From Chamaea fasciata (Eukaryota; Chordata; Aves; Passeriformes; Sylviidae), in NCBI GenBank assembly GCA_029207755.1, contig JARCOQ010000006.1, forward strand, positions 26,308,022 to 26,372,021: a stretch of 64,000 bases of DNA, read 5' to 3'. Each line of letters starts with the position of its first letter. The first letter of the stretch is position 1. The notes under the pieces were generated by a model. The model searched no databases, had not been told where the DNA came from, and saw nothing but the letters and a program-made list of their open reading frames with translations. Made by a program: the position numbers and the translations under genes. Below, piece by piece: positions 46,400 through 60,660 of the stretch.

Positions 46400-49300
46400 A
46401 ATTGAATGGCTTGTGGAGCTGGTCTAAAATGTTTCTTAAGCACACAAGAAATAGCATTTTTTGCCTTTAAAACCAATTGAAAACGTTGAGTGCATTAGTA
46501 AAAACACAGCTTTTAACAGAGGTTTGAAGAAACAAGTAACTGACAGAAAATGCCTGAGATCTGTTGTAATTTCCACTTAGTATAAATTTTTAATGTTTTC
46601 AGGAAAAAGAAATAATGAAAAACACTAGTCATCTTGTAGTCAAGTTTCAACACCTGCTTATTTATTGTGGCCAAAAGAATGATGACTTGATTTATGTTCC
46701 AAGTATGTGGCAGAAGAACAGGGATTTTTTGCTTTGAATTGTGCCTGCCTAAATATTAAAGAAGACATACGATTTCAGAATTAACTGGGAGTTATTTTTG
46801 GTTGTTGATGTTGTTTAGGGGACAAAGACATTACTAAGTGCAAACATCCAGTCAAGTCTGATGGGCTGACAGCAGAAGTTTAACCATGAGGCTGGTTTGT
46901 GGCAGCTGGATGCTGTTTTCTACCCTGGGACTGGGCAGGTGCAAGGTGCTCACACAATGAAAATTGTGTAGCTACAATAGAAATATTAATATATAATATA
47001 TCTAAGCCAATAGGTACTCAAATGATCAGTAGACATAGATTCACTTCCATGCATATGTAATGAAGCCCATGGAGGAGAGGAGACTCCTTAGATTCCTGCC
47101 ATAACCATGTTTCATTTCAGATAGGGAAAATACTAATTCTGATCCACTGAGTTTACATGGAAGCATGCTTCTGAACAACAGAGGGCAGCTATCAAAACCT
47201 TTCCCTGTGCCATTGCTGATGATGGACATCCTTCAATCACTCCTTCTTCTTCCTCCTGCTATAAGGAGACTTCCCCCACACACCGAGGGAGATACAGAGC
47301 ACATGCACAGTAGAGCAGCTCAGTCCTTTCAGCGTTGCCACCAGAGCAGCCTCCATGTGCATCATCTGCCCCCTCCCAACAGCAATGTGCAGCCAGCCAT
47401 GGGGTTTGGCAGCAGCAAATGTCACCTTGGAAGTGAATCACCCCAGAGTAAGAAAGTGTTTACATTTTCAAGCAATGAAAAATATTAAATGAGAAAGCTT
47501 CCCCATACACTTTATTACTATGGGGTTTTTTTTTGTCAGATAAACAGGACTGCTTACTGCAGATACTGTGCAACCTTAGAGTCTTGGCCAATGCCATGTG
47601 ATGTTCTAGATCATTTTAGTTAAGTTTTTACCAACACCAGATGTAAAAATATGGCAGCCTCCATTATCTGTGATGTAATAATATCTTATTTTCCTCATAT
47701 TTGTAACATACCTTTATTTTTTTTTAACAGATTTTTACAAATCCTTTTACACCACAGGATTAGAAATTAAGATTTTCTGTATGGCATCTGAAAAATACAC
47801 TGTTTTCTTGCACAGGTATTTAGTCTCTTCACTGGGGCAGAACAGGCCCAATAACTGAATAAAACCTGAGAGTAGAGCCTGGAAATCATTACACAGTGGT
47901 CTTTATGCAAGAGGGAGATGGCAGAAGACAGCACCATGCTCAAGCTCCTGGGTTGAGCTCAGTCTCTGCTGCAATGCAGCAACACACCATTTTCAGCTCC
48001 CAGGAAAAACACTGACTCACAAGGATGATACCTCATCCAAACCTACCAGGTTTGTCCACTGCAAGACCAGAATGCTGCATCTTCTGGGCACAGCAGTTCT
48101 GCGTCCATTTCCTGAGCTGCAGGGACCCACCCCAGATGTCACCAACCAGAGCACACAGCAAGCAAAGATTGCTCTGCATTAGGTGTAATATCATGTTTAA
48201 GCTTCTACTGCAATGTCCCAGTCTTGAATTGTCCTGTTGCAGCTTACTGTAACTCTCTGCATTTCCAGAAATTCAAATAGGCCATTTGTTGCTCTTGCAG
48301 CAGAACAGCACTAGCACTTGTTTTATTTTGATTATTTGCCATAAAAAATATTCTGAAGTGGGATCAATCTCTAACAATTAGCCATCTTAAAAACAGAAAC
48401 CTAGTCCACACCCATTATCCCATCCTACAAAACTTCCAGAAAAGGCTAATCCGTCTGCACTGACTAGAAGCAGACTTTCTAATGTTTCACCTGCTAACAT
48501 CAAACTCTGTGAAATAACTCCCACTTTCAATTAAAGGGCCGAATCATTAAGCTAAAGCAATACAAATCTGAGATATGAAAAAAGTATTAATCTGTAGACC
48601 AAAAGAACTATGACAAGCATAAAGAGCCATGTGTTCTTCATCTAAAAAAGAGCTATGAATAGATGCTACCATCAGCCCCCAGCGCATTCAAAGTCAGAAG
48701 TGCTTACTCTGCAGATATAAATAAACTGTCCTACTTTCTGCTTCCACTAACACTACAGAAAGGAAAAAGGACAGTGATATTAGCTACAGTATACCTTGTC
48801 CTGTGAATGATAAATTGAATGTGATCCATTCGTGAGGAGTCTTTAATACGTATAATGCTTGCTTAATTTATTTGAGTTTTTTACGTGGTCTTTTTCATAG
48901 CTTCTCCAGATTGCTGACCACAAAATTCAGGGTCTGGCCTTCACAAAGATTACCTCAATCAACTCTTGTAGACAAAAGGAAACAAGTGACAACAGAATGA
49001 AGCAGAAAAGCAGTAGGATACAAAGCTCCAATGCGTGAAGCCAAAATGGACATAGGTTGGCTTAAAAATCTGAGCACGTTTTTGTAGAAGTAGCAGCTAG
49101 AAAAACATATTTGCCGTTGTAAGTTGAGCAAATTTGATATGAGTCACTGCGGCTGTAAACATGCAACCCCCACAGAGCTGTTTGCAAATCATTTCTCTCC
49201 ATATATCCACTTGGTTCTATTGAAGACTGAATAACTGAGTAACTGCAGAACACCAAATACAGCACATAAATGTAAGGGAAGAGGAAAAATTATACAGGAA

Positions 49301-49489
49301 CCAACAGTCGAGTCACTCGCCTTTCAAACAGGCACAAAGTTCAATCAGATTTTGAAAAGAAAAACGAAGTGTGAAAAATGAATGAGGAAGGAGGGAAAAA
49401 GCTGACAAATGCAGGTGACAACTCAGCTTGCCATACCCATATTTCTGGGTGAGATAACTGAGTGTTCAGACAGAAGTCTGGTAGATGAT

Positions 49490-50290
49490 TATCCCGATTT
49501 CAGTTAAACATTTGATACAATGCCACCTGGAGAATTAGTCTGGAGTGAAGAGATGTGACTTCATAAAAGACTTGTAAGGGACAGGCAGAAGGAGAGATGA
49601 CCATGACCTGGGTTACACAGAGTCTTAGTGATGCTCCTTGAGGATTGGTCTTGCTATGTTAATTGATGACTTTTGCACAAAAACTAGGAGTGTTGATGAC
49701 AAAGCTATGAGGTGTTGCTAAAGGTAGTAGAAGCCAAAATATTATACAAGATATAAGTTCTGAAGAACTAGAAATGAGACAAAAGAGACCAATATAGCAA
49801 CACAAAGTAAGATAAACCTCACCCGGGCCATCAACTTAGTGGGCAATAAGAGAAAATCTCTCCAGCTGGGATTCTGTCATCAAAAACAACAGCAAGAGAA
49901 GAATCTGGGTGGCATTAGTTGATTCAGGGACGAGTCCGGTCAACCAGCACTGCATGAGACATGCAAAACTCATCAGATAAATACACAGATATGCTAGTTC
50001 TATCCTAGAAATGGTAGAACTACACCAGAGACAATTCTGGTCACTAGTGCTTGAATTGAAATTGCAACAGACTTAAAGCAGATCTGTGAGCATTACAGAA
50101 ATAAGAAAACATTTTATCTGAAAAAAAAATGGGGCTTGTTCAGCTCAACAACAGGAAAACTGAAGATGAGTAAGCTAGAAAGTTGAATGAAGTATCCAAC
50201 AACTAAAGGAGCCTTTGTGTGAAAGCAGCTGGATGCATCTGGAAACAAAAGCAGTTTCAAGATGGATTTTGATAAGTTTATAAGCGAGCT
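49490..50290 (+). mobile_element. Ancient CR1-like LINE relic
   Basis: Several separated segments, in the right order, resemble the CR1 ORF2 and 3' region as I recall it from reptile consensus elements: 'TTTGATACAATGCCACCTGG' near 49512, 'CTCCTTGAGGATTGGTCTTG' near 49632, 'TTTTGCACAAAAACTAGGAG' near 49671, 'GACAATTCTGGTCAC' near 50031, 'GGGGCTTGTTCAGCTCAACA' near 50131 and 'TTTTGATAAGTTTATAA' near 50268. The reading frame is fully destroyed. Divergence is much greater than in the other CR1 copies here, so this is probably an old insertion. Limits are approximate. Confidence 0.6.
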
Positions 50291-53200
50291 TACACAATAT
50301 ATTTGCCTTGGAAGGAGCAGGGGGTCTGGTTTAGTGGTGAGAGAAGCACCTCCTTGCCCTGTCTTTCCACACACACCCCTGATCATTCTGAACAATTTAT
50401 GTATTTTCAAGATTTAATATTACATCAAGGAGAAAAAACATGCAATTACTCATACTCTCTATAAATGTTCTTTTAAATGCTAATGTAGGATTTTGACTAT
50501 TAAAAGTGCAGCAAGGTCTGGCAGCCTTTTTGAAAGCCTGCTCAATCTAGCTGCAGCCTGCCAGTGACCAATTTCACCAGGCACATTTTTCTGCCCTGAC
50601 AAATGGCTCAGTGGATCGCTATGGGACAGCCTGTCTGAGAGGTTTACAACCCGCTAATGAAAGTGCTCAAAGCTGGGAATCAGTCTCTAATAGAAATGAA
50701 AATATTCCTCCCCACAGAAAGTTACTACAGTTCTTCCTTCTCTCAGACATAAATGTTGAGTAAGTTGTATAGCCATTGGAAAAGCCTAGCAGGAATAGTA
50801 AATCCATCAGAAAACAGATGTGTAGCTCTTTAACTTTCCTAATAAACCAAGCTGCTTCTGCACTGAAATGTGGAAAGGTCATCGGAGAGGCAAAGCAACA
50901 AAATAGTCAAGGCCGAAAGGAAAACAGGTGGAGGAAAACACATCAAGCTAGTTCTATGTGATGTGTTTCTAAAAGGCAGGAGAAGCAAGAGGTTTTGTGG
51001 TATACACGGGATTCTGCAGAATGTGCAATTTATTCTTGCAGGGAAGGACTTGCTTCACATATTTCTGGGTACCATGGCAAGGCAGACTTCACTTCCTCGC
51101 TATTTAGAAAGCTTAGCTGAGGAGAGAAGGATGAAGCAGGGGATATAGCTCTTAAAAAGTATATTTTAAACACCTCCTGCTGCCTGTACTCCAGAGAACA
51201 GGGAGGTGGCATTTTGCAGCTGCCTGGTTCTATAGCCAGAGACACGCATTTCCTTGCTCCTCTGAAAGTCTGGGCAAGCTGTAAACCTCTGAAAGATCAT
51301 CACTCACACATGCTCAGCTAAGCCTTGTTGGATTTTCACCATTAAGATGTCTAAGGATGCTCTTGCCAAACATACTCCAGTCTTTCACAGGACATAGTGC
51401 TAACAAACAGTCCATTCATCACTCCTAAAGTGCAGCAAGCTGTGATCTGTTACTTCCCAGCTCCTAACTGTGATCAGACAGCTAAAAATGTGTAATTCTC
51501 AAAAAACACTGTGAGCCTGGTGTATTTCCTGGGCTTTACCCAGACCAGGGCTGCTCACCCACTGCACTGGTGCCATGGGGTTATACCCACTGCTTCAGAA
51601 AGCAGCAGGCTGGTAATGACACAAAGTCCAGATAGAAAATGAGTTATAGAAAGACAGGTTCATTTTTTTTTTTTAGTGTTTAGTAAGCTGTTAAACTAGA
51701 GAGGAATTTAACAAAAATAATTATACTTACCAATAAATCTATTTCTTTTATTAAACCTATTTCTCACCAGGTTAGCTCCACAAAATTCAGCATCTTGTTT
51801 TTATAGAAGACTCAGGAAAAAGACACTCTTACTTGAGATGCCTAAAGGGTTCCAATCATGCTCTTCATATTTACTAAGAATGTAAACAAAATGACATGAC
51901 CTCAGTAGGAATAATTTACTCCATACTTTTCACAAAGGACAAAAAACATATGGAAAGAATTACAGAAAGGGAGTCAGTAGTAACGACTAGTTTGTCTGAG
52001 AAATTGTTTGTATTATAAAAAAGTGACAAAATATAGGTAAGCACAGAAAAATGGGTGAAGTATGAGGAAGTGTACTCTTTTCTTTGGAGAAAATGTTTCT
52101 TGATGTTCTTGATGAAGTTTCAAGAGCAGCTGCTGCAAGAATGTAAAATCAGATGTCCGGAAGCAACAGTCTGTCTGTCATATGCAAGGAAGGAATTTTA
52201 TCAGGTTTGTTTTAAGGAAACATTAAAATGCCATAATGGGAAAAAAAATCACAAAAAGCACTCAAAAGTAACATGATTATAACTGTAGAAATTACTAGAA
52301 ATACAGGACCTATATGGCTGAGGTTTATTATGAAGCACTGTAGAGGAATCGGAGGCAGCGCACCTAAGAATACTTGTCAGTAAGCACTGAGGAGGAGGTA
52401 AGGATGGACTGGGCATTTTCTGCTGCTTGGAGATCCTGCTCAACATGAAAAGTTCCCCAGTGACAGGACCTGAACTGCTGCCCTCAAGATGGAGAAAACA
52501 GGAATGATCAGAATCAAAAACACTGTGTAAGCTACAGGCAATGCAGAGTGGAAGGTCCAAATCCTCATGGTTCTGTGCACCTTTCAGCTCTTTGGATTTT
52601 GCAGAAGACTCAGTGACATAAAGGTAGACTTCCAGCTCAAAAGGAATACACTTAGGGAGGGTACGTTGAACACTACCAGATGAAACCTCAGAAGACTGAG
52701 CAGTTGAGAGACATCATGAACTTGGTTTCTCATTGGAGAAACTAATTAGGTTTAGTGGACAATCTTTTTATTAGCTTGTATGCAAGTGTTGCTTTTACAT
52801 CTTTATGAGGAAAAAATATCCACACAAAGTTACTGAAAAAGCAATATTTGAAAGTGACATCATCAGAGCTACATTAAAAGGAGATCAGCAGTATTTGGGA
52901 AGAAGTTTAAAGAACTAAAGGCTCCAGGTCTTGCCACTGTTTAAACCAGGTCTTTTGGTTCTTGTCACTGTTTAACACAAATTAATTAGTCTCAAAATAT
53001 TGCACTAATCTGTTCTGCAGATATGGCTTAAAAATTGTTTTAGAAAGACTCCTTTGGCTAATGGAGAGGTGGGAGACAAGGACCTTGACTTCTAGAGAAG
53101 AGCTCTGGAGACCTCTGTGTGGCTCAAGTGTCTTTCTTCAGGCAACCACTGATCTTAACAGGAGCCTATTCACAAAAGAACTGTGATTTGAGCGACCTGA

Positions 53201-56200
53201 GTTGATAGACCCTTTTTAATTTTATAGACACCTGCAAATTAGAACACCAAAGCCAGCTTGGTCAAAATAAAAGCCAAAGACTGAACTGGCACACTGAATA
53301 GCCTGGATCCTCCTGGGATGCTGGGAATCATAATGAAACTTGCAATGCTGCTGCTGCTTTAGGTTTCTCTGCTTTTAAAATGTGAAATGTGTTAAAACCA
53401 GAGTTTATTGTTCCCCTGACTGTCAGTGTGTAGCTTCCACAGCCACTGCATTTACTTCACAAACTAAGAAGACCATCTGCAAACACCACATATTTGTTAC
53501 AACAGGATTTTCACTGCTAAAACCTCTATGAACTATTAAAATATTTTAAGAAATGAACTGTATGGGCTGCATTCTATTTTCAGTGAAAATGCATTTCAAT
53601 CCTTGCTTCACCATGAGAAACAATGAAGCAAAACTGAGCTTCAATGAAAATTGCATTATAGCTGTATTAAAAAAAGTCAGAGATGCTGGAAGTGTATTTT
53701 ACACTGAGCATATTTTCAGCTAGGAATAAAAAATGTTATGATAGATGGCAGCATGATAGGTAGCCAGATAAATTAAATCTTTCCATCTCTAGGGACTAAA
53801 TTTAACTTGTTTTTCTTAAGAGAACTACTGGCATGCCAGCCTGGTGTATGGGTGGAGAACCTGAATGCACAGGGTATGCCTGGAACTTGGTGCTGCACTC
53901 TGAATAGCTGATGAAGCCTCTTTGCATCAGTGGCTTCAGCCTGGCCTACTTCACCAGCTAGACAGATGTATTTAACCAATGGATGATACATCTAATATCA
54001 GATCAGAGTGATAAACATACACTAAAATAGGCAGTGGGTCAAATTCTTCTGAGGAGTACACCTGCATCTGTCTGGATCATTTAGGAGAGATAGTCCAATG
54101 ATAATACATAGAAGCTATAGTTATAATAAACTCTGGTGTTTATTTTAAAGGTGAGATTTCTTCCTTTCACTTTAAATCCTTCCATTATAAGATGATGGGG
54201 AAAATATTTCTGCTTTGATTAGTCCATTATTATGTAACCAGGAGAAAAAAAAGACAGGTCAACGAAACACTAGTATTAAAGTTCTCTACAGTGTATAAGG
54301 TATGTAAAATCCCTGCTTTAATAATTTCAGTTCATAGTTCTATACATAAGAAACCGTAGACGACACTGAAACAGACTGAAGTCTGATTTGCCAACAAACT
54401 GAAGTTCAACAGGGAGACTCACACTTTCTTCACAGTTGGAACCACTTCTCAGCAGTGACAGCCTTTTGATCTTCACCTGCAGGTTGCATCTTAGTCCCCC
54501 AGTATCTGCAACAACTGTTCAGCTATCCAGTGACTTAAAAACACCCTTTGAACACATTTTAATCATATTTTCACGGCAGTTTCCAGCTACAGGTAAGAAA
54601 AAGGTACTTGTGTGGCGTGATCAGACAGCTCTTGGCAAAGTACAAGTAAAGGCTGTTTGGTCACTGCTTCAGTACAGGCAGCCTAGGCTTTCCTCAAGTC
54701 TCCTCTCCTTCCTCTCCTTTCTTTAGAGAAATCCCTTTGGTAATTCAATACTGCAATATCCTTCAAATCAAAGGAGTTAAGCCAATTGCTCTGACAGACA
54801 TCTAGGAGATTCCCCACCCTAAGGACGAAAGAATGAATTTTAGCACAAGTCAGTGTGAAAAAGCTACTTCAAAGAAACAGCAATATAACCCACAATTCTA
54901 TAAACTACTTGAAATGATCCCTCTACACATTCATTAGACTGAAAAGGGGCATGCCATTGTATACAACCACTCCCAGTCTTAATGCTGCCTTCTGGCCTCT
55001 GATGTTCAAGGCATGGCCTCAGGGAAAACAGAAAAATTAGAAAGAAGCAGAAGACTTTTTAAAGATAGCTGTCTACTCTGTCATCCTCCCTTGAGTAATA
55101 ATAGCATGAGTCTCATCAGCTTCTATTTGTTATTCAAAAAGAGCTCTTGCAACTGAGAGGCTAAATGAAAAAAAAATTAGGAAGAACTAAGAATCGTGTG
55201 TTTAATTATGTAGAAAAGTGCTAGAAGAGATCTGTTGTAGAAGGCTAGTGAACACATAGGTTCAGACAATTATCTGTTATTTGGTACTGTCTCAGCACAT
55301 ACCCATTTGTGCTTTTAACAAATTAAAGGGCTTTCTCAAGTCAAGAACTTAAATTTGTCAAATTGTGTTGCATCATTTCCATAGAGCTTTTTTTTTCCTC
55401 CCCTTGAGGTGAAGTCTACTGACACAGTATATCTAGCAGTAGGCTGGAAAGAGGTCAGCCCTGTGCATGCAGATTTTTTATGTTTATAAATCTACCTGGT
55501 AAGAGAGCTTGGGATAAGATTGTTGATTCCCAATGCTTGAGTCTGAACATTTTAGAAATCAGATGAAGATAAGGTTTTCGCCCTGTTCCTACAGAACTCA
55601 CCCCCTCGCCCCCAATACTTATTTTTAATATATTTACCAGCTCTATTATCTTCAAAAGAAAATACTTTATCCAAAACATGTTTACAACAAAAAAATTATG
55701 CTACTCAAAATCCAAGTCTAAGAATATCTAACAGATCTAAAGATTACATACAAAATAAAAATCACACAACCAACCAGCTAAGCTAGGACAGACATTTGAC
55801 GGTGGTGTCACTCCAGTTATCCATGCATGACCGTGCTTAAAGTCAGTTGTGTGTTCCCTTAAAAAGTGCATGTAGACAAGCTGAGAAGCAATCTGATTCG
55901 CTTTCAAAAGTACCTTTTTGGTATAGGCACTAAATCCCATCAGTTGCATCTACATTAGATTTTAGTTTGGATTAGGAATTTCTATCTTTTTCTAATTCTC
56001 ATTTGCTTTGATTTGATTTGCATTAGAAAGTAACTTTGGAGTGCATGAACACAATTCCTTCTCACTAAAAGTAAACCAAAAATGCCCTCCAATGACTAAT
56101 TCATATCACAGGACCAGTCAAGAATGAGTCTCCAGCTCATCACGTTGGATTCACAGCATGAGCTGTGGCAGTGTGTATGGAGAATAAGCCGAAGGGAAAC

Positions 56201-56664
56201 AGAAAGTTACTTCACTCAAAGAGAAAATGCTATGATATACACACTGAACTAAGTGATTTAATGGAAGAAAAGTAACATTAGCAGGCAGCAAAGATATGCA
56301 AAACTGCAATGAAACCTTCTGCTGTTTGAAAAGCTCTAAAAATAACAAATGACCACGCTGCTAAGTTCCATAAAAGATAATGGTGTGGAAGTAAACATTT
56401 CAGAATGGTTAGGATAAAAAATGGAGGAGATTGTTAGAAGATGTCTCTGAAAAGGAAAAAAAAAAAGAATGAAAGAAAAAAAAATCTGTGAGTGAGTCTA
56501 GGTCACCCTTTTTCTAAAAGGATGTACAAAGCAAAGCAGACTTGTGCTCAAGGACTTATGCACAAGCACTAATGTCATTAAGGTCAGTCTTTAAACAGAT
56601 CCTATTTTTTTTGTTGTTGTTTTGATTGAGTTCCTCTCTACATCTCTTAAAAAAAACCCCCAAA

Positions 56665-56706
56665 CAACAACAACAACAACAGCAACAACAACAACAACAG
56701 CAGCAA
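56665..56706. repeat. (CAA/CAG)n trinucleotide tract
   Basis: Fourteen CAN triplets, mostly CAA with CAG interruptions. It gives a poly-Gln frame on + and Cys/Leu-type runs on -, inside a probable intron, so not coding. Confidence 0.9.
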
Positions 56707-59700
56707 AAAAATTCCCAAGGCAAATTCTTTTGCCTTCTTGTTATTTCTATGCACTCCTTGTGTTTCATACTTTCATTTAGCTATGAGAGTAGAAAAGACC
56801 CATCATCAGCTCATGATACTGAAGCTTGCAAAATAAACCAAGAAGCAAATGTGTACTGGTTCAGTACAGTCCTTCTCTGTCCTGCATCTGTGGTTTAGGT
56901 CTTCAGAGCTGCTACAACTGGGTACAACCAGGTTGAGACATGCAAAGTTAAGATGAACCCTCATGCTGACTTCTGTATCAGTGTTTGGCACATGGATGGT
57001 AGGAGGGATTTGAGGAGCAGAAATTTCTCTCTTCCTTGTACTGACAACTGCTTGCACAGCATCAGGTGACATAGTGACCCCTAATAGGTCTGTGTTACCA
57101 TAAATGACGATAGGATCCGTTCTAACAGGTTCTTCAAACCAGGTACTAGGAGATAATTGCATCCTTCTTTGTTACGCTAATATAATGCTTCCCTATTTCA
57201 AGAAATAAAGAGATCTTTACGAAGACTATGACACCTGAGACAATCTCTGAAGACTAAAAAAAGGCTGTAGCTCAGCTGACCAATTTGTCTTATACCAGTC
57301 CCATATGTCTTCTGTGGCAAAAGACCAGACTGCCAAACTTCCACTGATGAGCTGGCCTTGTGCTTTTAAAGCTGTGCGTCCATGCTTTTGTAGAGAGCAG
57401 GGAGAGATTTCCTCCTGTCTGGAGGATCACCTTTTTCCTTTGTCTACAATCATCCAAGTCACCCTGTAAGACACAGATTGTTTAGGTGGAGAGTCAGAGA
57501 AAGGCAAAGCTCATTGGGTTAGCCTCCTTCCAGGAGAGGTGGGGGAATTAGGCTGGCAGGATGCACAGCAACAGTGGATGTTTATTCATGTGCTTGTTGA
57601 GCTCTACATCATTGTGTAGACATTAGAACATCACTGTCCTGTGAAAGAATTGCACTAAAAGGCTCAACTGCTGTCCCGTGTCAGAGGGCAAAGCTCTTTC
57701 TCCTCACTTCATTGCACATGCTTGGAGTGCCTCTGGATTAAGTGGTGCCTCAGCACATTCCCCCTGCTCAGCCACACCACAAATCCCAACACATACAGCT
57801 GGATGCAGGGATGCAGTCCCATGAAACTGATTTAATGCAGCTCAGGAAAGATACCTGAATACACGCCTAATATTCCACATTATCCTTAGCAGAGTTAAAA
57901 ATTGCTGTTGCTTTTCTCTGCCCCCAGAAGAAATGGTCCTCCATCATCACAATAAATATACCCAACGTGTCAACATAAGTAACATCATCCTCCAGTTTTA
58001 GCCAAGAAACAATTCTGAATTTGATTCACAGTGTGTCTATGATACAAAAACATTTATTTGATAAAAGCAAATGGAGTTTTAAGAGCTTTTCTCTTGTCAC
58101 CGATGAGAGCAGAACATCAGTGCTTCCTAAATGCCCATATTCCTGCTCACTCTATTTTGCTCTGACAGCCTGGGTGCTCAGACACTCCTGTACTGCCCTC
58201 TCCTGTTCCAGCTTCAGCCTGCTGCATTTGGACAAAAAAGGCAGCTGGACAACCAAGCAAAGAACAGATCGTTTTCTTTTCCTGTGAGGTAGGAAAAAAA
58301 CTAAGTTTTAATGCCAGCTGTCAAAACAAAGCTAGATTTGATTTTACAAATTCTAAGAAAGGATAGAAACTTATAATGGGGATGGTAGGTAACACAGCAC
58401 AGACTGCACTGAGGACTGAAAGCGACTGCTTGACTGGATACAATTATTGTTATTTCTATTTCTTCCCCAATCTTTCACCTCTCCTGTGTCACTCCATTCT
58501 CAAGTTTCACCAGAGTCATCTGAAAGATGCTGCATGAGGGCTACCCAGGGAACCACACATATTTCCTGATATCTCAGGGAATAGTGTCAAATTTATCACG
58601 CTCCAAACTGCAGCTCTCTATTGAGAAATACACACAATAATAAACCCTTCTGGGCTGCTCTAGCAAATTGCATTTGTCATTAGAAAGCCTTTTGGTATTC
58701 TAGGGCAAAGACTAAAAGCTGCCCAGGGTCTGTTGTGGCCTACCCTCCAGTCCTCCAAGTGACAGAAATTCATTTGTGGAATCTCCAACCCCATATTCTT
58801 TTTAATAACTTCTTCAGCTTAACGGCAGTGAGAATTCAGAGGATTCTTAAATGCAGATTTTATATTTACTACTGGTCAAAAGATACTGTTTTTTAAATAC
58901 AGAAAAACTAATCTGAATTAGCAATTCCTTTCTGGAGGAAGAAAGACACTGTTTTTGTCAGCTGAGGATTGAAATATCCCAAGCGCCTTCCAATTTCCCC
59001 ACTTCTTTCCTAATGAGCACACTGACCTCTGCTGTCTCGTGAAAGAGCCTGTTTGGAAACGCAGCAAGGAGAACTTCCCCGCCTTCCTCCTCTTGATCCA
59101 TTCCCTTCCTTACCCAGTGAACAAACTTATTGCTTCTTATTGTTCTTTATGTTAAAAGGAAGAGAGAATCCTTCTGGATGTCTGTCTGTCTCAGCAATGG
59201 AAAATCACGGAAACACTGCTCTGGGTGGGCACCACCAGCATGTCCCAAAGGTAGTTTTGTCATCCTTTGCTTTTTTTCTAAGAGCGAGGTGTTGATCTGA
59301 AGGCTCCCTAAGTAAAGCAATGATTCACTTACTCTCCTGTAAGATATAGGGATTTTTTTTTTTTAATCAACTGCAACCATGTCAACAGCTTCTCACAGCA
59401 GTAGAAGAACTGGTATCCATTTAAATCCATTCTGGGAATCATAAACAGCTTGTTGACAGAGGTCACATCCACAGGGGAGCTCACAGTTGATTAGTTCTCC
59501 TTCACAGAGCTTTTGCAGGCAGTGTGACTTGTGCTCCAGGAGAGGATTTAAGACAGGGATGTGCTGAACTAACCAGAAACAATTTCAAAAAATTGTGTTG
59601 TGTCTGCCAAGATGTCTAAATAAATGGGAAATGAAAACAGCCGTGAATTTTGAACTCAGCTTTGCTACTTTTTTTGTGTTCTGTATGTTTGCATTTTTGG

Positions 59701-60549
59701 TATATCAGCTTTTGTTCCCTATGCTGTGTTACACTGAATTTACAGCTTCTACCTCCGTAAAAATACCTCTTAAATAATGACATGAAAATGCTTCCCATCA
59801 CATTATTAGGTTTGATCTACAAAAGTGCAAGTAGTAGGGAGATTTTTAGTACACTTGAGACACAAATCTATAAGAAACCATCAGTTTTGAGGCATTTATT
59901 TCTTCTCTCCAACCATTTTATTGCATAAGCTCCTTCTTCATTTCCTTTACAATTATTTCCACTGGATAGTATTGACTGAATTCCTGCTTATTTACTTACT
60001 ATTGTTTTCTTTTCACTGTATATGTGCAAAACTCTTGATAAATAAACAGAAAGAATGATAATGTGCATACATTCTAAATAAATAAAAGTCCCATTATCAT
60101 ATATTACATGAACATTCTACTGAATTAAAATTGATGAGCCAAATATTTCACAGTCACTATTTACCCCCACTGTTTATACAAGCTGGTGTCTATTAGTAGT
60201 TCAAGACAATGTCCCTTCCAATTACATTTTATATCTTCACTTGTATTGTTCTAAATTATTGTCATTTCTCTGTTAAATCCAATTCTTTAATGTCCCCTCT
60301 ATTGGCTCTGACCCCAAAGTATACTTCAGAGTTTACCCTACTGGTGAACTTTGATACAATCTTTAGGGATAACTACTTGTCTAAACCATCCCATTAAGTG
60401 GAATCAATTATCAGAACTCTGAACAAAAGATATTTTGCAACCCTTTGCCCATATATTTTCAATAGCTGTTAACATACAATCTGAACCAATATTTGTTTGC
60501 CTAGTACTTTTTATGTATATATATTTCAGTTCCGTTTAATATCTTTCCC

Positions 60550-60660
60550 AAAGAGGGGATAGAAGGCACCCTCAACAAATTTGCAGACCACACCAGATTG
60601 GGTGGACTTGATGACCTAACGGTCAATGGAAATTACTCATAAAATTTGTCATTTTGTGAT
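60550..60660 (+). mobile_element. CR1 LINE fragment with internal deletion
   Basis: 'GGCACCCTCAACAAATTTGC' followed by 'AGACCACACCAGATTGGGTG' matches the CR1 ORF2 segment that encodes FADDTKLG in intact copies. It is followed at once by 'GGACTTGATGACCTAACGGT' and, after a short gap, 'TTTTGTGATTC', which resemble the CR1 3' end. The material between these parts is missing, so the copy is internally deleted or built of two fragments. Confidence 0.7.

Noticed and set aside
56806..57162. 118-residue minus-strand frame inside the probable SCFD2 intron
   Set aside because: No family recognised and no supporting splice or promoter signals. It would be worth a protein search, but the length alone is compatible with chance in 64 kb.
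60001..60040. Candidate SCFD2 upstream exon from a weak match to a Tyr/Ile-rich block
   Set aside because: Neither frame continues the match and no acceptor or donor flanks it.
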